64,000 nt of DNA, taken from assembly GCF_031458235.1 (NCBI RefSeq), contig NZ_JAVDYB010000001.1, positions 8,271,001-8,335,000 of the forward strand, given 5' to 3'. Source of the DNA: Catenuloplanes atrovinosus (GTDB lineage: Bacteria > Actinomycetota > Actinomycetes > Mycobacteriales > Micromonosporaceae). Below the pieces are notes generated by a model. That model did no database searches, had not been told where the DNA came from, and saw only the letters and a program-made list of their open reading frames with translations. Shown piece by piece: positions 8,363 through 18,316 of this stretch; position 1 is the stretch's first letter, and each line of letters begins with the position of its first letter. The translations under genes were made by a program, and so were the position numbers.

Positions 8363-9358
8363 ATGCACGTAAGCAGGAGGAAGCTTTTCGCGGTCGTCGC
8401 GGCGGCCGGTCTGGCCACCAGTGGGCTGGCGGCCTGCGGTGACGGCACCCAGGACGACGAGGCGGGCGGCGCGGCCGGCGACACGATCGTGCTCGGGTTC
8501 GCCCAGGTCGGCGCGGAGTCCGGCTGGCGCACCGCGAACACCAAGTCCATCCAGGACTCCGCCAAGGCGGCCGGGATCGATCTGAAGTTCTCCGACGCGC
8601 AGCAGAAGCAGGAGAACCAGATCAAGAACATCCGGTCGTACATCACGCAGAAGGTCGACGTGATCGCGTTCTCGCCGGTGGTCGAGTCCGGCTGGGAGCC
8701 GGTGCTGCGGGAGGCGAAGGAGGCCGGGATCCCGGTGGTCCTGACCGACCGCGCGATCGATTCGCCGGACACCTCGCTGTACGTCACGTTCCTCGGCTCG
8801 GACTTCATCGAGGAGGGCAAGCGCGCGGCGAACTGGCTGGTCCAGGAGTACCAGGGCAAGAACGAGACGGTGAACATCGTGGAGCTTCAGGGCACCACGG
8901 GTTCCGCACCGGCGATCGACCGCAAGGAGGGCTTCGCGCAGGGCATCGCGGCGAACCCCAACTTCAAGATCATCGCCTCGCAGACCGGCGAGTTCACCCG
9001 GGCCAAGGGCAAGGAGGTCATGCAGGCCTTCCTCCAGTCCAACCCGGACATCGACGTGCTCTACGCGCACAACGACGACATGGCGCTCGGCGCGATCCAG
9101 GCGATCGAGGAGGCCGGCAAGAAGCCCGGCGTCGACATCAAGATCATCTCGATCGACGGCGTCAAGGACGCGTTCCAGGCCATGGTGGACGGCAAGATCA
9201 ACGTGGTCGTCGAGTGCAACCCGCTGCTCGGCCCGCAGCTGATGGACGTGGTCAAGAAGGTCGTGGCCGGCGAGACCGTGGAGAAGCGCATCCTCACCGA
9301 GGAGGGCGTCTTCACCCAGGACCAGGCCGCCGCCGCGCTTCCCAACCGGCAGTACTGA
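8363..9358 (+). CDS. ytfQ: Sugar ABC transporter substrate-binding lipoprotein, YtfQ-like (furanose type)
   Basis: 331 residues. A lipoprotein signal peptide with lipobox LAAC (Cys25) is followed by a class-B periplasmic-binding fold. The stretch IVLGFAQVGAESGWRTANTK and the following FSDAQQKQENQIKNIRSYI closely match my memory of Escherichia coli YtfQ, the galactofuranose-binding protein, rather than RbsB. The mature protein would be anchored outside the membrane and hand its ligand to the YtfT/YjfF-type permeases. The start is the ATG at 8363, where the signal peptide begins; upstream extension lacks family character. First gene of a four-gene operon; a hairpin between this gene and the ATPase probably lets the binding protein be made in excess. 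Confidence 0.88.
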   Translation: MHVSRRKLFAVVAAAGLATSGLAACGDGTQDDEAGGAAGDTIVLGFAQVGAESGWRTANTKSIQDSAKAAGIDLKFSDAQQKQENQIKNIRSYITQKVDVIAFSPVVESGWEPVLREAKEAGIPVVLTDRAIDSPDTSLYVTFLGSDFIEEGKRAANWLVQEYQGKNETVNIVELQGTTGSAPAIDRKEGFAQGIAANPNFKIIASQTGEFTRAKGKEVMQAFLQSNPDIDVLYAHNDDMALGAIQAIEEAGKKPGVDIKIISIDGVKDAFQAMVDGKINVVVECNPLLGPQLMDVVKKVVAGETVEKRILTEEGVFTQDQAAAALPNRQY

Positions 9359-9366
9359 TCGCGCGC

Positions 9367-9395
9367 GCCGCCGGCCCGGCCACCGGGCCGGCGGC
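9367..9395 (+). terminator. Intercistronic hairpin after ytfQ
   Basis: Perfect 13-bp stem (9367-9379 with 9383-9395), 3-base loop, in the 82-base gap between the binding-protein and ATPase genes. No U-run. Likely a partial terminator or 3' stabiliser that favours the upstream cistron. Confidence 0.65.
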
Positions 9396-9440
9396 GTCTC
9401 CGCCGCGATGGCACGACAGCGAGGAGAGGAGCACGGCGCG

Positions 9441-10975
<1,535 letters not shown>

Positions 10976-10979
<4 letters not shown>

Positions 10980-12031
10980 CCGGGGTCGTCAGGAGCCGGC
11001 TGTTCTGGCCGGTGCTGGTGCTGGTACTGCTGCTGATCGGCAACCTGTTCTTCAAGCCGGACTTCTTCGCGGTCCGGATCGTGGACGGGCACGTGTACGG
11101 CAGCCTGGTGGACATCGTGCGGTTCGGTGCGCCGCTGGCGCTGGTTGCGCTCGGCATGACGCTGGTGATCGCGACCGGCGGCATCGACCTCTCGGTCGGG
11201 TCCGTGGTCTCCATCGCGGGCGCGGTGGCCTGCCTGCACATCAGCCGGCAGACCGATCAGAACGCGCTGAGCGGCGTGCTGGTCGCGGTGGCGATGGCGC
11301 TCGGCGTGTCGCTGCTGTTCGGCGCGTGGAACGGCGTGATGGTGTCCCGGATCGGCGTGCAGCCGATCATCGCGACGCTGATCCTGATGGTGGCCGGCCG
11401 CGGCATCGCACAGCTGATCATGGATGGGCAGATCATCACGATCAACAGCTCGCCGTACAAGTGGATCGGCGCGGGGTGGCTATTCACGCTGCCGGCGTCG
11501 GTGCTGATCGCGGCCGTGGTGATCGGGGTGACCGCGCTGATCATGCGCCGGTCCGCGCTCGGCCTGCTGCTGGAGTCGGTCGGTGGCAACGCGGAGGCGA
11601 GCCGGCTGGTCGGCATCCGGTCGCGGAGCCTGGTGCTGCTGGTCTACGCGGTCAGCGGCCTCTGCGCCGGCCTGGCCGGACTGATGATCAGCTCGAACGT
11701 CTCCTCGGCGGACGGCAACAACGCGGGCCTCTGGATCGAGCTGGACGCCATCCTCGCGGTGGTGATCGGCGGCACCGCACTGACCGGCGGCCGGTTCTCG
11801 ATCGGCGGCACCGTGATCGGCGCACTGGTGATCCAGACGCTGACCACCACGATCTACACCACGGGCGTACCGCCGGAGACCACGCTGGTCTTCAAGGCCG
11901 CCGTGGTGACCGTGGTCTGCCTGCTGCAGTCCCCGGCGTTCCGGGAGAAGGTCTTCCGCCGCCGGCGCGGCCCACGCAGCACCCCACCCACCTCCGCGTC
12001 CGAGCCGACGAATGTGAGGGTTCCGGCATGA
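10976..12031 (+). CDS. ytfT: Sugar ABC transporter permease, YtfT-like
   Basis: 351-residue polytopic inner-membrane permease of the BPD_transp_2 (CUT2) family. It contains GMTLVIATGGIDLSVGSVVS near residue 60 and the later VVIGGTALTGGRFSIGGTVIGALV, both typical of RbsC/YtfT-type permeases. About 8-10 hydrophobic segments are visible. It overlaps the ATPase stop by 4 bases upstream and the second permease start by 4 bases downstream, and would pair with YjfF as a heterodimeric channel. Confidence 0.87.
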
Positions 12032-13023
12032 CGACCCTGACCACGCCGACCGGCGTGCGGCTGGCCAAGGTGTTCACCGGTCGCCAGCGGTACGTGCCGG
12101 TGCTCGCGACCGCGACCGTGCTGGTGCTGATGTGGATCGGCGCGTCGCTGTACTTCCCGGCGTTCGGCGACCTCCAGGTGCTGCTGAACGTGTTCAAGGA
12201 CAACGCGTTCCTGCTGGTCCTCGCGGTCGGCATGACGTTCGTGATCCTGAGCGGCGGCATCGACCTGTCGGTCGGCTCGGTGCTGGCGCTGTCCACCATG
12301 CTGTGTGCCTGGCTGGTCGAGACGCACGGCTGGTCGCCCGGTGTGGTGATCCCGCTGGTGATGGTGATCGGCGCGCTCGGCGGCAGCGGGATGGGCGCGA
12401 TCATCCACTACTTCGAGGTGCCGCCGTTCATCGCCACGCTGGCCGGCATGTTCCTGGCCCGCGGGCTCTGCTACGTGATCAGCACGGACGCGATCAGCAT
12501 CACGCACCCGTTCTTCACGGACACGGCGAACACGATGGTGCCGCTCGGCGACTACCGGATCGACCCGAGCGTGGTGCTGTCGCTGATCGTGGTGGCGATC
12601 GCGTTCGTGACGCTGCACTACACGCGGTTCGGCCGCAACGTCTACGCGATCGGCGGCAGCGAGCAGTCCGCGCTCCTGATGGGCCTGCCGGTGGCGGCCA
12701 CGAAGGTGGCGGTCTACGCGGTCAGCGGGTTGTGCGCCGCGTCCGCCGGCGTGCTGTACGCGTTCTACACCAGCGCCGGGTACAGCAACACCGGCATCGG
12801 CATGGAGCTGGACGCGATCGCGGCCGTGGTCATCGGCGGCACGCTGCTCACCGGCGGTTCCGGCTTCGTGCTCGGCACCGTGCTGGGTGTGCTGGTGTTC
12901 GGCGTGATCCAGACCATCACCAACTTCGCCGACCTGCTGTCCTGGTGGACCCGGATCGTGGTGGGCGCGCTGCTGCTGCTCTTCATCGTGCTGCAGCGCG
13001 TGATCGGTGCCCGGAAGACCTGA
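12028..13023 (+). CDS. yjfF: Sugar ABC transporter permease, YjfF-like
   Basis: 331 residues, second CUT2 permease. Key family stretches are GMTFVILSGGIDLSVGSVLA near residue 70 and IAAVVIGGTLLTGGSGFVLG near residue 270, with multiple hydrophobic helices between. The presence of two non-identical permeases, rather than one RbsC-like homodimer, supports the Ytf/Yjf (furanose) assignment. Last gene of the operon; a strong hairpin follows 12 bases after the stop. Confidence 0.87.
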   Translation: MTTLTTPTGVRLAKVFTGRQRYVPVLATATVLVLMWIGASLYFPAFGDLQVLLNVFKDNAFLLVLAVGMTFVILSGGIDLSVGSVLALSTMLCAWLVETHGWSPGVVIPLVMVIGALGGSGMGAIIHYFEVPPFIATLAGMFLARGLCYVISTDAISITHPFFTDTANTMVPLGDYRIDPSVVLSLIVVAIAFVTLHYTRFGRNVYAIGGSEQSALLMGLPVAATKVAVYAVSGLCAASAGVLYAFYTSAGYSNTGIGMELDAIAAVVIGGTLLTGGSGFVLGTVLGVLVFGVIQTITNFADLLSWWTRIVVGALLLLFIVLQRVIGARKT

Positions 13024-13034
13024 CCCGCCCCCAT

Positions 13035-13080
13035 CGGTACGAGGGGAGCGGCCCGCCAACCGGCCGCTCCCGTCGTACCG
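13035..13080 (+). terminator. Operon terminator after yjfF
   Basis: Arms 13035-13053 and 13062-13080 pair over 19 bases with one mismatch, loop of 8. It separates the importer operon from the second LacI gene. Confidence 0.8.
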
Positions 13081-13169
13081 GTAGAGATTCGTAAGTTGCG
13101 CGATCCCCGATCCGTGCGCCGCTGGTGCAAGATAGGCGGGGACAGCCGCAAGCGAAGAGGGAGGCGTCC

Positions 13170-14183
13170 GTGACCGTCGGCGAGGGACGCAGGGTCACCA
13201 TCACGGCGATCGCCGCGGAGGCGGGCGTCTCGGTGCCGACCGTCTCGCGCGTGCTCAACGGCAGGTCGGACGTCTCGCCGCAGACCCGCGAGCGCGTCGA
13301 GGAGTTGCTGCGCCAGCACGGCTACCGGCGCCGCGCGGCCCGCAGCCGGGTCTCCGCCAGCCTGATCGACCTGGTCTTCAACGATCTGGACAGCCCGTGG
13401 GCCGTCGAGATCATCCGTGGTGTGGAGGACGTGGCGCATGCGGCCGGCGTCGGCACCGTGGTCTCCGCGATCCACCAGCGCTCCACGTCCGCCCGGCAGT
13501 GGTTGCAGAACCTGCGCGCCCGGGCCACGGACGGCGTCATCTTCGTGGTCTCCGACCTGTCCCCGCCGCTGCTGGCCGAGTTGCGCCGGCTGAACATCCC
13601 GATGGTGGTGGTCGACCCGGCCGGCGTGCCCGCGATGGACATCCCGACGATCGGCGCGACGAACTGGGCGGGCGGCCTGAGCGCCACCGAGCACCTGCTC
13701 TCCCTCGGCCACCGGCGGATCGGCTTCATCGCCGGGCCGAAGCGGCTGCTCTGCTCGCGCGCCCGGCTGGACGGCTACCGCGCGGGTCTGGAGGCGGCCG
13801 GCATCGACGTCGCGGAGGACCTGCTGTTCCAGGGCGACTTCTACCACGAGTCCGGGTTCGCCGGCGGCGCCGCGCTGCTGGAGGTGGACGATCCGCCGAC
13901 CGCGATCTTCGCGGCCAGCGACCAGATGGCGTTCGGGGTGTACGAGGCGGTCCGCCGTCGCGGGCTGCGCGTGCCGGACGACATCAGCGTCGTGGGTTTC
14001 GACGACCTTCCGGAGGCGCGCTGGGCCTCCCCACCGCTCACCACGGTCCGCCAGCCGCTGGCCGAGATGGGGCTGCTGGCTGCGCGAACGGTGCTGCGGC
14101 TGGCGCAGGGTGAGGACATCGAGACGCCGCGCGTCGAGCTCGCCACCCACCTCGTGGTGCGGGACAGCACCGCGCAGGCCTGA
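13170..14183 (+). CDS. LacI-family regulator next to the xylanase gene
   Basis: 337 residues. HTH/hinge RVTITAIAAEAGVSVPTVSR at residues 8-27, hinge region HGYRRRAARSRVSAS, then a sensor domain ending FDDLPEARWASPPLTTVRQP. The position directly before a secreted xylanase gene, and the LacI-type operator in between, suggest control of xylan genes by xylose or xylo-oligosaccharides; actinobacterial XlnR/BxlR and CebR proteins are of this family. The start is GTG at 13170 with GAGGGAGG 5 bases upstream; a GTG at 13125 would add 15 residues without a ribosome-binding site. Confidence 0.87.
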   Translation: MTVGEGRRVTITAIAAEAGVSVPTVSRVLNGRSDVSPQTRERVEELLRQHGYRRRAARSRVSASLIDLVFNDLDSPWAVEIIRGVEDVAHAAGVGTVVSAIHQRSTSARQWLQNLRARATDGVIFVVSDLSPPLLAELRRLNIPMVVVDPAGVPAMDIPTIGATNWAGGLSATEHLLSLGHRRIGFIAGPKRLLCSRARLDGYRAGLEAAGIDVAEDLLFQGDFYHESGFAGGAALLEVDDPPTAIFAASDQMAFGVYEAVRRRGLRVPDDISVVGFDDLPEARWASPPLTTVRQPLAEMGLLAARTVLRLAQGEDIETPRVELATHLVVRDSTAQA

Positions 14184-14211
14184 TCTGTTTCGGACCTTTT
14201 CCGGTAAGAGA

Positions 14212-14255
14212 TTGACGCTGGCGAGGGCCGCGGCCAATACTTGGGATCGCTCCCA
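14212..14255 (+). promoter_or_regulatory. Xylanase promoter with CebR/XlnR-like operator
   Basis: TTGACG (14212-14217), 17-base spacer, CAATAC (14235-14240). Immediately downstream, TGGGATCGCTCCCA (14242-14255) differs by one base from the palindrome TGGGAGCGCTCCCA known as the CebR operator of streptomycetes. An operator placed just after the -10 fits LacI-type repression. Confidence 0.75.
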
Positions 14256-14327
14256 TAGAGCCTAGTCGATCTAGCGGCGCCTCCACCGCCGTGCCGGGAG
14301 CCTTCCGTCAGAGAGGACCGCCTTCCG

Positions 14328-15749
14328 ATGACCGACGACTCGCCTCGCCCGCCGAGACGTCACCGGCACCGGCCGATCTACGCGGCGGCCGCCGTGCTCC
14401 TCGCGGCCGGGGCCGCGATCGCCGTCCCGCGGCTCGCCGACGCCGCCACCACCCTGCAGAGCCTGGCCGCCGCGAAGGGCAAGACGGTCGGCTTCGCGCT
14501 CACGTCGAGCTATCTGAGCGAGCCGGCGTACAAGAACATCGCGGACACCGAGTTCAACCTCGTCGTGGCGGAGAACGCGATGAAGTGGGACGCCACCGAG
14601 CCGTCCCGGAACTCGTTCGACTACACGGCCGGCGACGCGGTCGCGTCCTACGCGGCCTCCGGCGGCAAGCAGCTCTACGGGCACGCGCTGGTCTGGCACC
14701 AGCAGTACCCGGCCTGGGTGGACGGCATCACCGGCGGCGCCGACCTGCTGGCCGCGATGCGCAACCACATCTCCAACGTGGCCGGTCACTACGCCGGCCA
14801 GGTGGTCGCCTGGGACGTGGTGAACGAGGCGTTCGAGGACAATGGCGCGCGGCGCCAGTCGATCTTCCAGCAGCGGATCGGCGACTCGTACATCGAGGAG
14901 GCGTTCAAGGCCGCGCGCGCCGCCGACCCGGCCGCGAAGCTCTGCATCAACGACTACTCCACGGACGGCATCAACCCGAAGAGCACCGCGATCTACAACC
15001 TGGTGCGGGACTTCAAGGCCCGCGGCGTGCCGATCGACTGCGTCGGCTTCCAGGCCCACCTGATCCTCGGCCAGGTCCCGTCCGACCTCCAGGCGAACCT
15101 GCAGCGCTTCGCGGACCTGGGCGTGGACGTGCGGATCACCGAGCTCGACGTGCGGATGACCACGCCGGCGGACGCGTCCGAACTGGCCACCCAGCGCAGC
15201 GACTACCAGAAGGTCTTCACCGCCTGCGCGAACGTGACCCGCTGCACCGGCGTGACGGTCTGGGGCATCACCGATAGGTACTCCTGGGTGCCGGACGTGT
15301 TCCAGGGGTACGGCGCGGCCCTGATGTGGGACGAGAACTACGCCAGGAAGCCGGCCTACGACGGCGCGGCGGCCGGGCTCGGCGGCACGGTCACCACGCC
15401 CACGCCGGGGCCCACCACGCCCGGCCCGGCCGGCGGCTGCGCGGTCACCTACGCCGTGAACCAGTGGAACGCCGGCTTCACCGCGAACGTCACGGTGCGC
15501 AACACCGGGTCGAGCCCGATCAGCGGCTGGTCGCTGCGCTGGGACTACGCCGCCGGGCAGACGGTGACGCAGTCGTGGAGTTCCTCGGTCACCCAGTCCG
15601 GCGCCACGGTCACCGCCACGAACGCGGCCTGGAACGGGTCGATCCCGGTGGGCGGCAGCACGTCGTTCGGCTTCAACGGCACGCACACCGGCAGCAACCC
15701 GGCGCCGGTGGCGTTCGCTCTGAACGGTGCGGCCTGCGTTAACGGCTGA
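14328..15749 (+). CDS. Secreted endo-1,4-beta-xylanase, GH10 with C-terminal CBM2
   Basis: 473 residues. A signal peptide (basic N-terminus, then [15 protein letters not shown], cleavage near Ala39) precedes a GH10 catalytic barrel of about 315 residues. The acid/base Glu167 is in WDVVNEAF and the nucleophile Glu272 in [16 protein letters not shown] is the usual substrate-binding strand. A Thr/Pro/Gly linker (about 355-370) leads to a family-2 carbohydrate-binding module bounded by two cysteines ([16 protein letters not shown], then the terminal AACVNG). It would cut xylan outside the cell while bound to cellulose or xylan. The promoter carries a LacI-type operator and the gene ends before a 34-base palindrome. 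Confidence 0.94.
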   Translation: MTDDSPRPPRRHRHRPIYAAAAVLLAAGAAIAVPRLADAATTLQSLAAAKGKTVGFALTSSYLSEPAYKNIADTEFNLVVAENAMKWDATEPSRNSFDYTAGDAVASYAASGGKQLYGHALVWHQQYPAWVDGITGGADLLAAMRNHISNVAGHYAGQVVAWDVVNEAFEDNGARRQSIFQQRIGDSYIEEAFKAARAADPAAKLCINDYSTDGINPKSTAIYNLVRDFKARGVPIDCVGFQAHLILGQVPSDLQANLQRFADLGVDVRITELDVRMTTPADASELATQRSDYQKVFTACANVTRCTGVTVWGITDRYSWVPDVFQGYGAALMWDENYARKPAYDGAAAGLGGTVTTPTPGPTTPGPAGGCAVTYAVNQWNAGFTANVTVRNTGSSPISGWSLRWDYAAGQTVTQSWSSSVTQSGATVTATNAAWNGSIPVGGSTSFGFNGTHTGSNPAPVAFALNGAACVNG

Positions 15750-15785
15750 CGTCGTTCAAAGATCAAGATCATGGATTCGAGCCGA

Positions 15786-15819
15786 ATCAAAGGGTACGGT
15801 CACGACCGTACCCTTTGAT
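15786..15819. terminator. 34-base palindrome between xylanase and GH43 genes
   Basis: Perfect 16-base arms (15786-15801, 15804-15819) around a 2-base centre. A hairpin terminator for the xylanase gene is likely; its near-perfect symmetry and position 30-60 bases before the GH43 coding frame also fit an operator. Confidence 0.65.
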
Positions 15820-15847
15820 CGATTTCTGAGGTTGCAGGGAGCTCGTC

Positions 15848-17302
15848 ATCGGTGCCTTTCGGAACCCCGTCGTCCCCGGTTTCTTCCCCGATCCGAGCGT
15901 GTGCCGGGTCGGCGAGGACTACTACCTGGCCTGCTCCAGTTTCGAGTACGTGCCCGGCGTGCCGATCCTGCACAGCCGCGACCTGGTGCACTGGCGGCAG
16001 ATCGGCAACGCGCTCGGCGAGGAGCAGCTCGGGTTCGGCCCGTGGGTCCCGGCGTCCGGCGGCGTCTACGCGCCCACGCTGCGGCACCACGACGGGCTGT
16101 TCTGGCTGATCACCACGAACGTCTCCGGCGGCGGCACCGTCATCGTGACCGCGACCGACCCGGCCGGGCCCTGGTCCGACCCGGTCCGGCTGCCCGGCAT
16201 CACCGGCATCGACCCGGACATCGCCTGGGACGCGGACGGCACCTGCTGGTGCACGGTGGCCGGCGTCGCGCAGGCGCGGATCGATCCGAAGACCGGCGAG
16301 ACGCTGGAACCGCTGCGCCCGACCTGGTCCGGCACGCCCGGCGCGCAGGCCCCGGAGGCGCCGCACCTCTACCGGATCGGCGAGTGGTGGTACCTGCTGA
16401 TCGCGGAGGGCGGCACCGAGCGCGGGCACAGCGTCTCGATCGCGCGCGGCCCGCGCCCGGACGGGCCGTTCGAGCCGTGCCCGGCCAACCCGATCCTCAC
16501 CCACCGCGGCACGAACCGGCCGATCCAGAACACCGGCCACGGCGACCTAATCCAGGCGCACGACGGCAGTTGGTGGCTGTTCTTCCTGGGCGTGCGCCCG
16601 CGCGGTGGCAGCCCCGGCTACCACGTGCTCGGCCGGGAGACGTTCCTGGCGCCGGTGACCTGGGTGGACGGCTGGCCGGTGGTGGGCGAGGTGGGGCCGG
16701 TGACCGAGGGCCCGACGCTGCCCGCGGCGCCCTGGCCGGCCGAGGACGAGCGGGACGACTTCCGCGAGCCGCGCCTGCACCCGCGGTGGATCGAGCCGCG
16801 CGCCGCGACCGCCCGGCTGGACGTGCGGGAGGGCTGGCTGACCGTGCCGGAGGGCGGCTTCGCGGGCCGCCGCCAGCAGCACCTGAGCTGCCGGGTGCAG
16901 GCCCGCGCCGAGGCCGAGCCGGGCGCGGTCGGCGGGCTGATGGTGCGGCTGGACGAGCGGCACTGGTACGGCGTGCACGTCGACGGCGACCAGGTGATCG
17001 CGGAGGCGCGGATCGGCCCGCTGCGGCAGGTGCTCGGCATCCACCGCCGTCCCGCGGGCCCGGCGCTGCTGACGATCGCGATCGACGGCGCCGGGCCGGA
17101 CCCGGACTCGCCCACCGACTCGCCCGACCTGGTCCGGCTCGGGCTGGTCGCGGACGACATGTTCGTGTCGCTGGCCGAACTGGACGGCCGCTACCTCTCG
17201 ACCGAGGTCGCGGGCGGGTTCACCGGCCGGGTGATCGGCATGGCGTCGCTGCGCGGCATCGTCCACTTCGACTGGTTCAGCTACACCGGCTCGGACGCCT
17301 GA
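15848..17302 (+). CDS. Glycoside hydrolase family 43 (beta-xylosidase/arabinofuranosidase type), start codon abnormal
   Basis: About 484 residues with no signal peptide, hence probably intracellular. A five-bladed propeller carries the GH43 triad: Asp15 in PDPSV (base), Asp122 in GIDPD and Glu170 in QAPEAPHLY (acid). The C-terminal part (from about residue 310) is a beta-sandwich domain typical of beta-xylosidases. The first usable GTG (15899) would delete Asp15. The conserved N-terminus reads in frame only from 15830 onward, where no ATG, GTG or TTG exists. Either an ATC at 15848 serves as start, or a base is missing near 15860: one extra C would join GTG at 15852 as Met-Pro-Phe-Arg-Asn-Pro. 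The 3' end overlaps the convergent oxidoreductase by 22 bases. Confidence 0.85.
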   Translation: MGAFRNPVVPGFFPDPSVCRVGEDYYLACSSFEYVPGVPILHSRDLVHWRQIGNALGEEQLGFGPWVPASGGVYAPTLRHHDGLFWLITTNVSGGGTVIVTATDPAGPWSDPVRLPGITGIDPDIAWDADGTCWCTVAGVAQARIDPKTGETLEPLRPTWSGTPGAQAPEAPHLYRIGEWWYLLIAEGGTERGHSVSIARGPRPDGPFEPCPANPILTHRGTNRPIQNTGHGDLIQAHDGSWWLFFLGVRPRGGSPGYHVLGRETFLAPVTWVDGWPVVGEVGPVTEGPTLPAAPWPAEDERDDFREPRLHPRWIEPRAATARLDVREGWLTVPEGGFAGRRQQHLSCRVQARAEAEPGAVGGLMVRLDERHWYGVHVDGDQVIAEARIGPLRQVLGIHRRPAGPALLTIAIDGAGPDPDSPTDSPDLVRLGLVADDMFVSLAELDGRYLSTEVAGGFTGRVIGMASLRGIVHFDWFSYTGSDA

Positions 17303-18228
17303 GTCGTCAGCACGATCTTGCCGGGGACGCCGCCGCGCGCGACCCGGCGGTGCGCCTCCGCGGCCTCGGACATCGGCAGCACCGCGCTGATCACCGGGCG
17401 GATCGCGCCCCGCTCGACCAGTTCGGTGAGCCGTGCGATCCGCTCCGCGGGCGGGTTGTTGCTGAACGCGACCACGCGCGGCAGGAAGCCGGTCAGCACG
17501 CTGCGGACCAGGTGGTCCGGGTCGGCGACCAGGGCCACCAGCCGGCCGCGCCGGGTCAGCAGCCGGCGGTACGCGCGGACGTCCGTGCCCACCAGGTCCA
17601 GGATCACGTCGAACGTGCCGAGGTCCGCCGGTGACGTGGTGCGGTAGTCCAGCGCCTCGTCCGCGCCGAGCCGCCGGACCAGGTCCAGCCCGTTGGCGCC
17701 GGCCAGTGCGGTGACGTGCGCGCCGGTCTCACGGCCGAACTGGACGGCGACCACGCCGACGGCGCCGGCCGCGCCGCGCACCAGCAGCCGGTCGCCCGCG
17801 CGCAGCCGGACCCGGTCGGCCAGCGCGGTCAGCACGGTGGTCCCGGCGACCGGCAGCGCGGCCGCCTCGACCAGATCCAGGCCGGCCGGCGCCGGGGCCA
17901 GCCGCGCGGCCGGAACGACCACCCGCTCGGCCACGGCACCGAAGGTGCGCCACGGGGTCAGGCCCCACACCCGGTCGCCGGGGCGGTAGCCGGTCACGCC
18001 CGGGCCGGTGCCGGCGACCACGCCGGCGAACTCGTTGCCGATGCCGCGCGGGAGCGGCTCGCGCATCACCATCCGCAGCCGGCCCTCGCGGATCGCGTCC
18101 TCGCCGCCGCTCACGCCGGCCGCGTGCACGTCGACCAGCACCTGGCCGGGGCCGGCGACCGGCTCGGGCACGTCCGCGACGCGCAGCACCTCGGGTGGTC
18201 CGTACCGGTCGTATCGCACCGCGCGCAT
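17281..18228 (-). CDS. Zinc-independent NADP-dependent oxidoreductase (quinone oxidoreductase-like MDR)
   Basis: 315 residues of the medium-chain dehydrogenase/reductase superfamily. The GroES-like N-terminal domain (RAVRYDRYGPPEVLRVADVP) is followed by a Rossmann domain with the nucleotide loop RGAAGAVGVVAVQ near residue 145 and LRRLGADEALDY-like sequence after it. There is no structural-zinc cysteine cluster, which points to quinone-oxidoreductase-like members. The substrate is unknown. I chose ATG at 18228 with GAGGGCGGAG upstream; a TTG at 18246 would add 6 residues. A 47-base inverted repeat upstream may be its operator. Confidence 0.85.
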   Translation of the reverse strand: MRAVRYDRYGPPEVLRVADVPEPVAGPGQVLVDVHAAGVSGGEDAIREGRLRMVMREPLPRGIGNEFAGVVAGTGPGVTGYRPGDRVWGLTPWRTFGAVAERVVVPAARLAPAPAGLDLVEAAALPVAGTTVLTALADRVRLRAGDRLLVRGAAGAVGVVAVQFGRETGAHVTALAGANGLDLVRRLGADEALDYRTTSPADLGTFDVILDLVGTDVRAYRRLLTRRGRLVALVADPDHLVRSVLTGFLPRVVAFSNNPPAERIARLTELVERGAIRPVISAVLPMSEAAEAHRRVARGGVPGKIVLTTQASEPV

Positions 18229-18252
18229 GGCTCCGCCCTCGCTCAATGAAAC

Positions 18253-18299
18253 GGGGTGGTTCCCCGTTTCGTGAGAGCCACGATACGGGGAACCACCCC
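18253..18299. promoter_or_regulatory. 47-base near-perfect inverted repeat between oxidoreductase and GH3 genes
   Basis: 21-base arms (18253-18273, 18279-18299) with one mismatch around the loop AGAGC. A second, shorter hairpin (GAAACGGGG with CCCCGTTTC) is nested in the left half. It could terminate the GH3 transcript and also serve as operator of the oxidoreductase gene 25 bases away. Confidence 0.65.
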
Positions 18300-18316
18300 A
18301 CTTCTGCCAGTGCGCG

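Noticed and set aside
15852-16109. Separate small gene starting at GTG 15852
   Set aside because: The frame has no protein-like sequence beyond its first three codons; those codons instead look like the detached start of GH43.
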